The notes under the pieces: generated by a model
Seen by the model: only the letters and a program-made list of their open reading frames with translations
Told to the model about the DNA's origin: nothing
Databases searched by the model: none
Position numbers and translations under genes: made by a program
Origin: Caprella mutica
Taxonomy: Eukaryota > Arthropoda > Malacostraca > Amphipoda > Caprellidae
Reading direction: 5' to 3'
NCBI GenBank assembly: GCA_947561585.1
Contig: CANNZV010002495.1
Coordinates: 1 to 64,000 of the forward strand
DNA: 64,000 nt
Shown here: in pieces, positions 1-10,875 of the stretch
Numbering within the stretch: the first letter of the stretch is position 1
Layout of the letters: each line of letters starts with the position of its first letter

Positions 1-578
1 ATAGTACCATCTTTACACTGATAGTACCATCTTTTACACTGATAGTACCATCTTTTACACTGATAGTACTATCTCTACACTGATAGTACCATCTTTACAC
101 TGATAGTACTATCTTTTACACTGATAGTACCATCTTTACACTGATAGTACCATCTTTACACTGATAGTACCATCTTTTACACTGATAGTACTATCTCTAC
201 ACTGATAGTACCATCTTTACACTGATAGTACTATCTTTTACACTGATAGTACTATCTTTACACTGATAGTACTATCTTTACACTGATAGTACTATCTTTA
301 CACTGATAGTACTATCTTTACACTGATAGTACTATCTTTACACTGATAGTACCATCTTTACACTGATAGTACTATCTTTTACACTGATAGTACTATCTTT
401 TACACTGATAGTACTATCTTTACACTGATAGTACTATCTTTACACTGATAGTACTATCTTTACACTGATAGTACTATCTTTACACTGATAGTACTATCTT
501 TACACTGATAGTACCATCTTTACACTGATAGTACCATCTTTACACTGATAGTACCATCTTTACACTGATAGTACTATC
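1..578. repeat. 20-21 bp minisatellite with CTGATAGTAC core
   Basis: About 28 head-to-tail copies of a unit reading roughly TTTACACTGATAGTAC(C/T)ATC. The array is cut by the left edge of the window, so its true length is unknown. Units differ by C/T at one site and by an extra T in the T-run. The decamer CTGATAGTAC recurs in the arrays at 3.2 kb and 56-58 kb. Confidence 0.97.
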
Positions 579-651
579 AATTACAGCAATAACTGCACTA
601 GTAGTCTCTTAACCCTCTCTCTCCTGTGACTTGCAATTACCTCTTTATTAG

Positions 652-682
652 CGTGATGAGCTGACACATCAGGTAACAGAAG
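652..682 (+). CDS. Candidate micro-exon of an unknown plus-strand gene
   Basis: Not a recognised protein. A long pyrimidine-rich stretch (CTCTCTCTCCTGTG through CCTCTTTATTAG) ends at a good acceptor at 650-651, and the 31 bp segment ends at an excellent donor, AGAAG|GTAAGT. Only one of the three frames is open; it reads RDELTHQVTE plus one spare base. That phase matches the candidate terminal exon at 2042, which begins with two spare bases. If real, the intron between them holds the arrays at 0.8-1.2 and 1.6-2.0 kb. The exon is too short to prove by eye, and AT-rich DNA yields chance splice pairs. Confidence 0.35.
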
Positions 683-757
683 GTAAGTTTATTTACACGC
701 TATGGGAATGCGGTTAAAAATAAAAAATAAAAGATAAATAAATTAAAAAAAGATGAA

Positions 758-1247
758 TAAATAAAAAATGATAAATAAATAATAAAAGATAAATAAATAA
801 TAAAAGATAAATAAATAATAAAAAATCAATGAATAAAAAAAGATTAATGAATAAAAAAAGATTAATGAATAAAAAAAGATTAATGAATAAAAAAAGATTA
901 ATGAATAAAAAAAGATTAATGAATAAAAAAAGATTAATGAATAAAAAAAGATTAATGAATAAAAAAGATTAATGAATAAAAAAAGATTAATGAATAAAAA
1001 AAGATTAATGAATAAAAAAAGATTAATGAATAAAAAAAGATTAATGAATAAAAAAGATTAATGAATAAAAAAAGATTAATGAATAAAAAAAGATTAATGA
1101 ATAAAAAAAGATCAATGAATAAAAAAAGATTAATGAATAAAAAAAGATTAATGAATAAAAAGAGATTAATGAATAAAAAAAGATTAATGAATAAAAAGAG
1201 ATTAATGAATAAAAAAAGATTAATGAATAAAAAGAGATTAATGAATA
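758..1247. repeat. 17-18 bp AT-rich minisatellite
   Basis: After a few degenerate AATAAATAATAAAAGAT units, about 24 near-identical copies of ATTAATGAATAAAAAAAG follow, varying mainly in the A-run length. Because 18 is a multiple of three, part of the array (1061-1264) stays open as an M-N-K-K-R-L repeat; this is not a gene. Confidence 0.95.
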
Positions 1248-1604
1248 ATATAAGATATCCTTAGTACATTAATTGAAATAATTACTACTTTCAAGGAAAT
1301 TAATATTATTACATGTATTATTATTAATATATTATTTAGATGCGTTATGATTATAATAATTCGATACAATTACTTCTATTGGAATATAATTATATATAGA
1401 TGAGAAATAATATATGGTAAACTAAAGTAAATGTGAATGATTTGATATTAAAATAATATGACATTTATATACAGCCATACATTCGACGTTAGATAATTAA
1501 TCAGAACTCTAATGTATATAATGTTATAAATAATAAAAAATGGATGAAAGTAATACACATGTAATGTATGCAGGACACGTCTGCCTGTTAGATATTGTGT
1601 GATC

Positions 1605-1959
1605 TAGATATATCTAATAGATATCAAAACCATAGATATATCTAATAGATATCAAGGCCATAGATATATCTAATAGATATCAAGGTCTGAGATATATCTA
1701 ATAGATATCAAGGCCATAGATATATCTAATAGATATCAAGGCCATAGATATATCTAATAAATATCAAGGTTTGAGATATATCTAATAGATATCAAGGTTA
1801 GATATAATATCTAATAGAAATCAAGGTCCGAGATATATCTAATAGATATCAAGGTCAAATATATATCGAGGTCAGATATTTATCTAGTAGATAGAGGTCA
1901 TAGATATATCTAATAGATACCAAGGCCATAGATATATCTATTAGATATCATCAAGGGCC
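1605..1959. repeat. 28 bp minisatellite with palindromic GATATATC/GATATC motifs
   Basis: About 12 copies of a 28 bp unit built from ATAGATATATCTAATAGATA plus ATCAAGGC. Each unit is rich in self-complementary GATATC-type motifs. Later copies are degenerate. The bases from 1265 to 1600 are unique AT-rich DNA with nothing recognisable. Confidence 0.93.
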
Positions 1960-2041
1960 AAGATATCGCAGATATGTCCTATTTTTATCTGGGTAATACG
2001 AGTCCAAACCTTTCACAAACTTTGCCAATCTAATTTTCTAG

Positions 2042-2097
2042 GACAAGGATACGATTACCAACTAAAGATGGAAGAAATGCTATGGTTTGGAATTTAA
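2042..2097 (+). CDS. Candidate terminal exon, phase-matched to 652-682
   Basis: The acceptor is well formed (AACTTTGCCAATCTAATTTTCTAG). Two bases (GA) would complete the codon left by the 652-682 exon, then QGYDYQLKMEEMLWFGI follows, ending at TAA (2095-2097). No family is recognised. A second frame is also open for about 20 codons, so phase agreement with the upstream exon is the main argument. No AATAAA lies close downstream; one occurs near 2526. Low certainty. Confidence 0.3.
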
Positions 2098-2099
2098 AA

Positions 2100-3160
2100 G
2101 AAAGATAAGAATATATCGTGTTAATAATAGGTAAAATATTTAAATCGATTCTATGAGATAACTTAATGGTAATGAAGTAAATAGATGTTAATTAATTCAC
2201 TTCTTTCTCTTAATTGATACTTACGTTGTTATTTCAATTGTGACTAATTGAGTAAATTGTGAGTGATTACTTTATTCAGTCTGCGATGTTTAAACTATTC
2301 TATTTACTTTATTTATTGTTGTAGAGATCTTTCCTTGGAAATTCAATTTAACAAAAAAAAATATTTTGCGCTCATGGTTGTAAAAAAATGTTTATAATGT
2401 TGGATTAAAATTAGACAAAGCAATTTAGTAGTAAAATATGTGTTTAATGGGTGAAACCACTTAATAATATACACATATTATATAAATCTAATCGAAATTA
2501 AAGTTAAATAATTGTCAAATTTTCAATAAATTAAAATAACAAAACTAAATTTATTGACTTTAAATTTAAATGAATATTCATCAGATAAATAATAAAAATA
2601 TTATTTAAAAACATGTTATTTCAAAAAAATATTGATTCAAAAATAATGTTCAGAAGAATAAAATTAGCGAAAAAATAATTAAATTTCAAAGTACCATCAC
2701 CGACAGAATAACTTAATAGTAAAATGTATTGTCTGAGACGGTACAGGAAATTATCCGTTTTGATATTACGAATTAAAATTGGAAAATTAACTAATTTTTC
2801 AATGACTGACTGCACTAAATCATAAGAAATAATTATTTCGAATTCAGTCAACCAGATATTCTCCATTAATGAATTTACTCTTTTTAGTACTATCAGTTAA
2901 AAAAATAAGGTACCGTAACTAATACAGTAATTATGTACAGGTTTGAAAAAGTAATTAATTGTGTAAAATAAATTAGAATTGAGTTTCATGAATAAGCTGT
3001 TTAATCTTTAAAATGCATTTAATAATATATAAAAATAATATACATACATTCATTCAAATAATAGTACATCTTATGACTTTTTCATAGTTTACTATTTACA
3101 TATTTACAAAAAGATTTTTTTTATTTGGTCTGGGTACACGAAGACAAATTGGTACGATTC
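2100..3160. other. Unique AT-rich spacer
   Basis: No tandem array, TIR element or convincing coding segment seen. A good-looking acceptor near 2327 is followed by DNA open in all three frames, so it cannot be interpreted. Confidence 0.5.
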
Positions 3161-3162
3161 TC

Positions 3163-3322
3163 TTTTCACTGATAGTACAGTAAACTATGCAGTCTTTTCA
3201 CTGATAGTACAGTAAACTATACAGTCTATTTACTGATAGTACAGTAAACTATGCAGTCTTTTTACTGATAGTACAGTAAACTATAGAGTCTATTTACTGA
3301 TAGTACAGTAAAGTATAGAGTC
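3163..3322. repeat. 32 bp minisatellite with CTGATAGTAC core
   Basis: Five copies with exact 32 bp spacing of the CTGATAGTAC core (core starts at 3169, 3201 and 3233). The core is preceded by CTTTTCA or CTATTTA and followed by AGTAAACTAT. It shares both period and core with the large array at 56.3-58.2 kb. Confidence 0.93.
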
Positions 3323-3371
3323 TAGAGGATGACTCAAGATGTTAGAGAATGTATAGTTACAGTATAGTTAG

Positions 3372-3460
3372 TTAGGTAGCTTTAGGGATACTGTTAGGGA
3401 TACTATTAGAGATGGTATCAGGGATACTATTAGAGATGGTATCAGGGATACACTGAGAAA
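3372..3460. repeat. Short degenerate repeat of GGGATACTATTAGAGATGGT
   Basis: Three to four imperfect copies of GGGATACTATTAGAGATGGT with ATCA between them. Confidence 0.8.
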
Positions 3461-3469
3461 AAAATGCGG

Positions 3470-3655
3470 GTCAACCTGACTCATCGCTTGAGTCAAGGCT
3501 ACTGAACTCCAATATTGGAGTCTTTTTTCTTGATTGACTCTACCTGAGTCAATCTGACTATGAATTAGGAATCAATATGACTCGTGTTTTTGAGTAAAAT
3601 GTTAGGATGAGTCAAATTGACTCACATTTTTTGACCCGGTTTGGGTCAAAATGAA
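3470..3655. mobile_element. Possible inverted-repeat element rich in TGACTC/GAGTCA
   Basis: GGGTCAAcCTGACTCATC on the left is matched, with an internal gap, by the reverse complement of GATGAGTCAA..TTTGACCC on the right. Between them are several more TGACTC/GAGTCA words. It could be a degraded MITE or a cluster of AP-1-like sites. Low certainty. Confidence 0.3.
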
Positions 3656-3921
3656 AACACATATTTTAAGTCAATTTAAATCGTGTTTTTTCAATGCAGC
3701 TTTTCGGATAACATTTAATAGTATTAGGCAGGCATCCTTTAACATAATGATCCTATTAATTCACCTATCAAAAGTTGAATGAATTGCAATAAAATTCGAT
3801 CTGATTTTATTGCAACATAAAAGAAAATATGACATTGAGCAATATGAATAAAATGAATAAAGTTATGATTCATTCATTTTTATTGACAATTTATACTAGA
3901 AGCATATCACTGGTTGAACAA

Positions 3922-4280
3922 GGCTGACACAGACATAGAATGGCTACACAGACATAGAATGGCTGACACAGACATAGAATGGCTGACACAGACATAGAAT
4001 GGCTGACACAGACATAGAATGGCTGACACAGACATAGAATGGCTGACACAGATATAGAATGGCTGACACAGACATAGAATGGCTGACACAGACATAGAAT
4101 GGCTGACACAGACATAGAATGGCTGACACAGACATAGAATGGCTGACACAGACATAGAATGGCTGACACAGACATAGAATGGCTGACACAGACATAGAAT
4201 GGCTGACACAGACATAGAATGGCTGACACAGACATAGAATGGCTGACACAGACATAGAATGGCTGACACAGACATAGAAT
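3922..4280. repeat. 20 bp minisatellite GGCTGACACAGACATAGAAT
   Basis: About 18 nearly perfect copies; only one or two single-base variants and one 4-base deletion near the left end. All three minus frames are open because the unit lacks stops in that direction, giving false ORFs of up to 159 codons. High homogeneity implies recent amplification. Confidence 0.97.
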
Positions 4281-4542
4281 GCGAGGTTTACCGTGTTTGT
4301 TTCGCACTGCAGTTACATTAATATTTAAAATATACTTTAAAATATTAATATTTAGCTGAAAATTAACCACAAAAATGTGTAAAAGTCAGTAAATTATTTA
4401 GTGGTGGAATAATCAGATTTTAATGGTTAAAAGCCAGCTACTTATTAGTTACTTAAAATAAAAATGTGTTGTAGTTTGAAATAAAATTAATGGAAATCAC
4501 ACATTTGAAACAATTACATGTACATATTCTAACCTATTGCAG

Positions 4543-4648
4543 GCAAGAAGGATTTATTCCTGGGATAGTCCCTTAATATTCCAGGAATAATTCCTTCTTG
4601 CCTGAAATTTTCCCTTACTATCCCAGGAATAATCCTTCTTGCCTGTTG
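4543..4648. mobile_element. Short hairpin repeat (GGCAAGAAGGATTTATTCC family), copy 1
   Basis: CAGGCAAGAAGGATTTATTC and CTGGGATA are followed by their reverse complement (TATTCCAGGAATAATTCC..TTGCCTG), then a second right half. The same hairpin occurs at 60187 and 62446, so it is a dispersed foldback repeat rather than a terminator. Confidence 0.8.
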
Positions 4649-4777
4649 TAGACCTAAATACCTTTAACTAGAATGACCGTAGAAGCAACATCTCGTTCTA
4701 TAATGACTCTTCACTGTTCCTAAACAAACCAAAGGTTAACCAGAGTAACTCTATACACTTCTTCTCATTCTTGGCAG

Positions 4778-4844
4778 AAAACAGAGGTGTGAAATTACGG
4801 AACTGAAATCTACACCTTTGGTGGAGTGTCAGGATATAACTTAA
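4778..4844 (+). CDS. Candidate terminal exon, unknown protein
   Basis: A strong acceptor (ACTTCTTCTCATTCTTGGCAG) is followed by a frame that needs two bases from an earlier exon and then encodes 21 residues (KQRCEITELKSTPLVECQDI and T) before TAA at 4842. Composition is protein-like and GC is higher than the surroundings. No upstream partner with the right phase was identified and no family is recognised. Chance cannot be excluded. Confidence 0.25.
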
Positions 4845-4854
4845 ACTATAAAAT

Positions 4855-5216
4855 AATCATTTAGATGATTATCTAATGATAAAATAGATCATCTAATGAT
4901 AAAGTAGATTATCTAATGATAAAGTAGATTATCTAATGATAAAGTAGATCATCTAATTATAAAGTAGATCATCTGATGATAAAGTAGATCATCTGATGAT
5001 AAAATAGATTATCTAATGATAAAGTAGATCATCTAATTATAAAGTAGATCATCTGATGATAAAGTAGATCATCTGATGATAAAATAGATTATCTAATGAT
5101 AAAGTAGATCATCTGATGATAAAATAGATTATCTAATTATAAAATAGATTATCTAATGATAAAGTAGATTATCTAATTATAAAATAGATTATCTGCCAAT
5201 AAAAAAGATCATCTAT
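4855..5216. repeat. 20 bp minisatellite GATAAAGTAGATCATCTAAT
   Basis: About 18 copies with moderate divergence (TAATGAT/TAATTAT/TGATGAT variants and AAAGTAG/AAAATAG variants). Variant blocks repeat in the same order around 4955-5035 and 5015-5095, suggesting segmental duplication inside the array. Confidence 0.95.
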
Positions 5217-5500
5217 CAACGACTATAAATAATTTGATGAAAATGCAATAGAAATTAAGACTAAATTTAAACACATATAAAATCCTGAAATAATGTAAAA
5301 ATATGCTATTTTACAGTCAATATTTACCGTAATGGAAAATAAGAAACGATCTTCTTATAATAAATTTTCCGACTTTCATTCTGGACTAGAGTTGATTGCA
5401 CGCGATGTGTCGATGTTTTCTTTGCCTCTTCATTTTGCTCTTTTCTGTGCAATAATAAAATGTAGCGCTTGAGAAAACACAGCCACTAAACCATCTCACA

Positions 5501-5514
5501 GCGCCATCTAGTGG
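5501..5514 (-). promoter_or_regulatory. Perfect match to the CTCF core consensus
   Basis: The minus strand reads CCACTAGATGGCGC, which fits the published core CCASYAGRKGGCRS at all 14 positions. It sits in a locally GC-richer patch of an AT-rich region. CTCF is an 11-zinc-finger insulator protein conserved across most bilaterians. A bare motif does not prove occupancy, and such matches can also sit inside repeats. Confidence 0.4.
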
Positions 5515-5639
5515 CGGAACAGACAATGAAAAGGCGCAACAATAACAATAAGGAGAAAAGTAGCAGACTAAAGCACAACTCGTGTTGTATTCTGCAAACT
5601 GTATGGCCTTAAGATTCGTTATGAGATTTAGACCCGTTT

Positions 5640-5905
5640 CACACCGGCGTTTTTAACACCGCGGGGAAAAAAATCTCCTTAAAATGTGTTCACACTGTCT
5701 TTAACGCTGAAGGAAAAATTTAATGAGAGTTTTCCTTCCGCGTTAAAAAAAACGCAACACATTTTTAAGAAGAGCTTTTTTCCCATGGTGTTAAAAAACG
5801 ACGCAAGTGGGAAGCGCGAAAAAAAACGCAAGTTTGGCCATATTTTACGGAGAAACTTTTTTCCCCGCGGTGTTAAACGCAAGTGCAAAGCGGGATTTAA
5901 AGTAC
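5640..5905. mobile_element. Foldback element with AACACCGCGGGGAAAAAA inverted ends
   Basis: Left end AACACCGCGGGGAAAAAA and right end TTTTTTCCCCGCGGTGTT are reverse complements, about 225 bp apart, with GCGTTTTT/AACGC words outside and inside. The element is open in both directions (5679-5888 minus, 5686-5934 plus), but these frames mirror each other and are not genes. Outside it, ACAACTCGTGTT..AGATTCGTTATG appears on both sides (about 5576 and 5906), as a duplicated flank of about 50 bp. Confidence 0.7.
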
Positions 5906-5980
5906 AACTCGTGTTCTTTCTCTACGAAGTGTAGAGTCTTCAGATTCGTTATGTTCTTAACTGCTTTGATAGGCCGTTAA

Positions 5981-6100
5981 GGAGGGGTAACAGGTACTTT
6001 GGGAAGAACAAACGGTAATGACAAAACACTTTTTGAGTTGGGTTTGGACTCTCTTGCTAAACCTTTTAAAACAACCGTAATGGTGGAAATGAATGGGTAG
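5981..6100 (+). CDS. Coding-like island, unknown
   Basis: A 39-codon frame containing NDKTLFELGLDSLAKPFK ends at TAG (6098). Possible acceptors lie at CCGTTAAG| and GGTAACAG|, both leaving two bases before the first codon. GC is above background. An overlapping frame from an ATG near 6018 is also open for about 20 codons, so the frame is not certain and no family is recognised. Confidence 0.18.
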   Translation, partial: GGVTGTLGRTNGNDKTLFELGLDSLAKPFKTTVMVEMNG

Positions 6101-9100
6101 GAAATAGAGTACATTTAGTCATTTTTCAAGGAATATTAAAATATTTTTTAAATATTTTTAAGAATGAAAATAAAAATATTTAAAATAAACATTGAGTATT
6201 CTTTAACATTAATTTTTTAATACAAAACAAAATCATAATTTAAAATAAAAAAGTATTGGAAACAAAAAAGTTTCTGTAAATTCTTACCTCAGATGTCCAG
6301 AGATATCCTATTTTTTCGACGAAAAATTAGAGTATTAGGCAAATAATTATTATGAAACCATTAATAATTTACCATTGCAATATTAAATATTAATTCAACT
6401 TATTTCTCTATTGAAATAATTGAAACAATTAATTTATTATTTTTAATTCGAATGTTATAAAATATTAAAGAATAACTGAAGCATAAAATTAATTACATTT
6501 AATCGATGTGAGAAGAAAAATAAATGTCATGTTACCTATTTATTTATTTGTGTACATGTTCTTTTGTTCATAGGGACTAAGAAGTAAACTATAATTATAA
6601 TATCCAATAACTATAACTATCAATAATTAATTATCATTATAAACAAATAAAATTTTCTCCTTTTCATAAATTTCCTTCGGGAATGATTTATATATCATTC
6701 CCGCATAATGAATTAATTTTATTGTGTTGTATAACATTTAATATATGATGAATCTAATAAAAAAAACTACTAATAGTCAATACAAGTAATACAAATGTAA
6801 AATAATATTTATAATATCTTTGATTTCTGATAAGTTTAAATGTAAAACATGTATATACTACAAATTGAATCAAAATTTGCAGTCTTGTTTCAAAGTTTGT
6901 TTTGTTCGGTAAGCAACCAATGTTTGTTTTTTTTTCCATCATAGAAAAACAAGACAGGCAATTTGTTGTAAGATAGAAACGTTCTTCCCTTTCTGATAGA
7001 GACAATATCTTGCAACACGATAGGATATATTTATTGAGGCAAGATTGGTCCCATCGTTGGGACGAGTACTGAAAAATATAATGTATAAATACGCTTTCAA
7101 TTTCCTATATTGACCAAAAATGTAGGTACAAAAGGATACAAAAAAACTATATCTAATATAGTAATATAGCCTAAGTATTACTAGAGCACTCTAAGACTCC
7201 AAGTTAACCGTAATTAAAGGTATCGTTCATTAGATTCACTTTTTAAGATTCATTGGATCAATCGTACGGGGTAAAAATGTGACGACGCTCTAATTGACTC
7301 CCTACAATAAAATGATATAGATTCTTCCTCAGTAATTAATTAATTAATGTGGTTAGTTGATATAAAATGGAAATAATTGATATTTACATTGAGGAAACTC
7401 TCATATGTATTTTATATTATATATTGGAATTGGATTAATGATTGTAATGTGGGTGAATTAATATTTTGAATGAATAAATTAACAAAAACAATAATTATTG
7501 TACTAGAAATAAACTTAGATGATGAAAACTTAAGGGCGATTGAAATGTTTTAAATTTCAAAGACGAAATAATGCTTTAATGAATTGTTTCTAAAACACTT
7601 TTTTCTAAAACACTTTTTCTAAATACCAATTGAATTAATTCAAATAATATATATTCACTCCACTACAAATTTAACTATTCAAAATTAAATTTATTTTCGG
7701 TATTAATTAAAATCTAACACTGAACATTTTTTCCAATTCAGTTTATTATTTATTTAACTCACATCAGGATAATTTGTTTTAATCATTTCCACAAATTGAA
7801 GATTATATTTAGAAATAAAGTAATAAACATTTATTTGAAATATGACAAAGATGGAATAGGTTTCACGATGTATAAAGGCAAATTAAATGTAGTAGAGTTT
7901 AAATATCTGTTTCTGAAACACTTTCGTAGATTTACATTTACTCTTTTTTATTCGAAATTGTAAAAAGCATTTGAAACAAAATTGCAGCTAGTAGAAAAAT
8001 ACAAACAAATTTTCTTTTATTCCTCACATATATGTTTCTCGGGATGATCTACGGATGCGTTTAGAAATTCTCACTGTGGCCTTTTTTTTTTTGCAGCAAT
8101 AAACCTAATGTACACCAAGAATATAATGAGAAAAAAAGAGAAAAGCTCACACAATTGGAAGCAATTTCATTATTCAAATTTGTTATTCCTCAAGGCGAAA
8201 TAATTTCTTCATAACTTTAAATAAAAGTGATAAAACTGCCTAGAGGAAACGTGAAGAAAATACTAAACAATTTAATAAACTATAGTAATACATTATCAAT
8301 GGTATAATAATAACATAATACAATTTATTTTCATAAGAAAACATTATTTTATATTTACATTTCTAAGTTTCCTACTGAGCCGCAGAAAGGCTGCAAACAA
8401 TCCTAGCTCAAATAGAGTATAAAAAAGAGGCAAACTGTCAAACGGTTGCTATTGTGGTATATAAAAGATGTTATAATTAATATCAAGACTCACGAGAGGC
8501 CTGGTAGAGAATTGACAGATGGAAAAAAGCCAATCGATATATTGGGTGTGTAATTTAATGAATTTAATGGAGGGTTTAACGTCTGCTTATGAACCAAAGG
8601 CCATGTCGCTGATGTCAGAGGGATATTAAGTACAAGGGACTTGAAGAAGCAGTCAACAATGATAAATATTGAATTTCAATTATTCCATTGTGATTTTTTT
8701 TAAATAAAACGAAATGGTTTTGGTTGGTATTCTGATTTTCTTTAACTTTGTTGGAAAGGAAAATGTATCTGAAATATTTTTTGATATTTTACTAATTTCA
8801 CATTTCCAAAAAGAAACTTTAGTAATTGTAATGTTTGTAGATATTTTAAAAATATGGGTAAGCGATGACAAATTTGTAAAATTAGAAAATAATAGGAAAT
8901 TAGAAAACTGTGATTTGAAAAATTAACCTCATTCGGAGACTCGTTTCTTTGATAGTACCTTGAATGTATTGGTATATACTATATTTATATACCACATCCA
9001 TAAATGTACCTTTGTTTTCGAGACCTAATAATTACCTGCAAGCAGTGGAAAAAGTTAGAGAGTATGACTGAGAATCTTTTTCTCAGTTCTTGCTTTCTGT

Positions 9101-9590
9101 TCGGTCTAACATTTTGCAGGTGAAGTTTGCTGAATGAGATGAATTGGTCTTCTGAAAAAACACTCGTTACTCTTTTATTTTATATACAAACAGAGAGAAA
9201 ACTCTGCCTTCTGAGTGCCTAGAATTGTTCAAAATGTGTTTTAAAAATCAAAAGATAAATCATCAACTGGTAACTTCTTTAAAATAAGAAAAATTTCAAA
9301 ACCCATGAAAAATTGAACATGAGTGACAAATAAAAAAATCGTTACTAACGTCAAAGTAAAATAAGGCTGAAGACGCTTTCGCTAGAATGACATGTCACGT
9401 AACGAGGATACGAAAGCTATTATTGAGGTGTGTGGCAACTGTAGTTACGACACTTATTGTCTGTGAAAAATAACTACGCTGTGACTCATACTACGGAATG
9501 TACGGTGAATGATATATGGATAATAATAGCATTGATGTACCGTATCTATAATTAGAGGGGGGGGGGGGTTAATACATGAGAAATTGGCAG
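6101..9590. other. Unique AT-rich region without recognised genes
   Basis: Long AT-rich stretch. Open frames at 6754-7005 and 8680-8926 lie in low-complexity DNA and lack convincing splice or start context. Near 9117 a good plus-strand acceptor (CTTTCTGTTCGGTCTAACATTTTGCAG) is followed by stops in all frames within about 18 bases. A run of about 12 G lies near 9557-9568. Confidence 0.5.
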
Positions 9591-9796
9591 TCTGGATTAG
9601 TTATTGTGATCGATCATCTTGATATGATTCTTGCACGGTAGAATTGGTACGATATTTATATTAAAATGTGCAATATATATTAAAAAGAAAAATAAGATAT
9701 GTTTTATAAAAAATAATTTAAAATATTTATTAAATTTATTGTTACAGTGGAATAAAATGTATTGATAAATATTATATTTTAGCAAGTTCCAGTATC

Positions 9797-9868
9797 TCCC
9801 ATGTGGTCTAGTGGCTAGGATACCTGGCTTTCACCCAGGAGGCCCGGGTTCGATTCCCGGCATGGGAA
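9797..9868 (+). tRNA. tRNA-Glu (anticodon UUC), copy 1
   Basis: A 72-nt cloverleaf. The acceptor stem TCCCATG (9797) pairs with CATGGGA (9861-9867), followed by discriminator A. Anticodon stem CCTGG/CCAGG encloses the loop CTTTCAC, with anticodon TTC at 9830-9832, reading GAA and GAG glutamate codons. The T arm is CCGGG/CCCGG with loop TTCGATT. The internal Pol III promoters are intact: A box TGGTCTAGTGG and B box GGTTCGATTCC. No intron, and CCA is not encoded. No clean T-run terminator of four or more T follows immediately; TTTT lies at about 9873. Identical in sequence to the copy at 10804. Confidence 0.97.
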
Positions 9869-10280
9869 GTAATTTTAGTCAATTACATCAAAATAAATTG
9901 AAGTAAATGATCAGGTCATCAAATTTGATGAAGATAATTTCCTGGGAAAATGTGGAGGTTATTCGCAAAAAAAGAATACATGAAATATTGTAGAATAATG
10001 CATATTTTCTATAAAGTTTTCTTTAGGAGAATTTGATGGGGTAACTACGTTAAATAGTTTGCAACACTTTTCCTCATATACTTTTTAAAAAAATAATGAA
10101 TAATAAAATATAATTTACCTTTCACATAGATTATGAGTAGAGAATTTCAAGTTAAAATAGAAGAAATCGATAACATTAGAAAACATTAATGTACTATTAT
10201 AATTATATAAACTTCTTTATAACTTAAAATAAACTATCTAAAAAACCTCAGGTATTAAAAAATAACAAATTATTCTCACG

Positions 10281-10445
10281 GAAGTAAGTTACGAATTATC
10301 GGTCAGTTTCACTGTTTCGGTCATACAAGAATAGAAAATTAACTCGATATTTTGATTGGTATCAATGATACCTACGCAGGTATCAAATCGGTATCCATAA
10401 AAGCTACAGGTATCATGGATACCAATTAAAATATAGAGTTAATAT
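10281..10445. mobile_element. Foldback MITE (GGGTAAGTTACGAATTATCGG family), degraded copy
   Basis: Left end GTAAGTTACGAATTATCGG, then TTTCGGTCATACAAGAA, then the palindromic centre GGTATCATGGATACCAATT. The right arm is missing or too diverged to see. 9880-10280 between the tRNA and this element is unique AT-rich DNA. Confidence 0.7.
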
Positions 10446-10531
10446 AAGACCCTAAATACGAGCACCACGGAACCTAACCTACCTACCTACCTACCATTTT
10501 ATATCAAATTCTATTATTTCTATTCAACATC

Positions 10532-10561
10532 TCCCATGTGGTCTAGTGCCTAGGATACCTG
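10532..10561 (+). pseudogene. Detached tRNA-Glu 5' half (fragment 1)
   Basis: Thirty bases match the start of the tRNA-Glu genes through the D arm and into the anticodon stem (TCCCATGTGGTCTAGTG.CTAGGATACCTG), with one change (G to C in the D loop). The match stops abruptly and AT-rich DNA follows. There is no 3' half, so no tRNA can form, though the A box is largely kept. Confidence 0.85.
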
Positions 10562-10693
10562 TATATTATTTATTAACTAAATAACGGTACAGTATTTATT
10601 AACTGATTAACTTTACATTCTTTATTAACTGAATACCTGTACATTATTAATTAACGAAATACCTTTACATTACTAATCGCTCTAGCTAGTATC

Positions 10694-10723
10694 TCCCATG
10701 TGATCTAGTGGCTAGGATACCTG
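10694..10723 (+). pseudogene. Detached tRNA-Glu 5' half (fragment 2)
   Basis: The same 30-base 5' half as at 10532, with G to A in the A box (TGATCTAGTGG), and the upstream GTATC shared with the intact genes. It breaks at the same base as fragment 1 and is followed by similar sequence (TATATTA.TTATTAA), so the two fragments are copies of one truncated unit. Confidence 0.85.
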
Positions 10724-10803
10724 TATATTATATATTAATTAAATACCTGTACAGTATTTATTAAATGAATAGCTTGATATCAATAATGACATAAGATAGT
10801 ATC

Positions 10804-10875
10804 TCCCATGTGGTCTAGTGGCTAGGATACCTGGCTTTCACCCAGGAGGCCCGGGTTCGATTCCCGGCATGGGAA
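10804..10875 (+). tRNA. tRNA-Glu (anticodon UUC), copy 2
   Basis: Base-for-base the same 72-nt tRNA as at 9797: acceptor TCCCATG/CATGGGA, anticodon loop CTTTCAC, A box TGGTCTAGTGG, B box GGTTCGATTCC. The upstream AGTATC is also shared, so the duplication includes a little 5' flank. TTTT begins about 5 bases after the gene (10881), suitable as a Pol III stop. Delivers glutamate for GAA/GAG codons. Confidence 0.97.

Noticed and set aside
3891..4370. 159-codon minus ORF with cysteine-rich repeats
   Set aside because: 20 bp array open in all minus frames; the cysteines come from the repeat unit.
8483..8587. Minus-strand frame with possible TAAGCAG acceptor and CTC|GTGAGT donor
   Set aside because: All three frames are open near the donor and the acceptor is weak; indistinguishable from chance.
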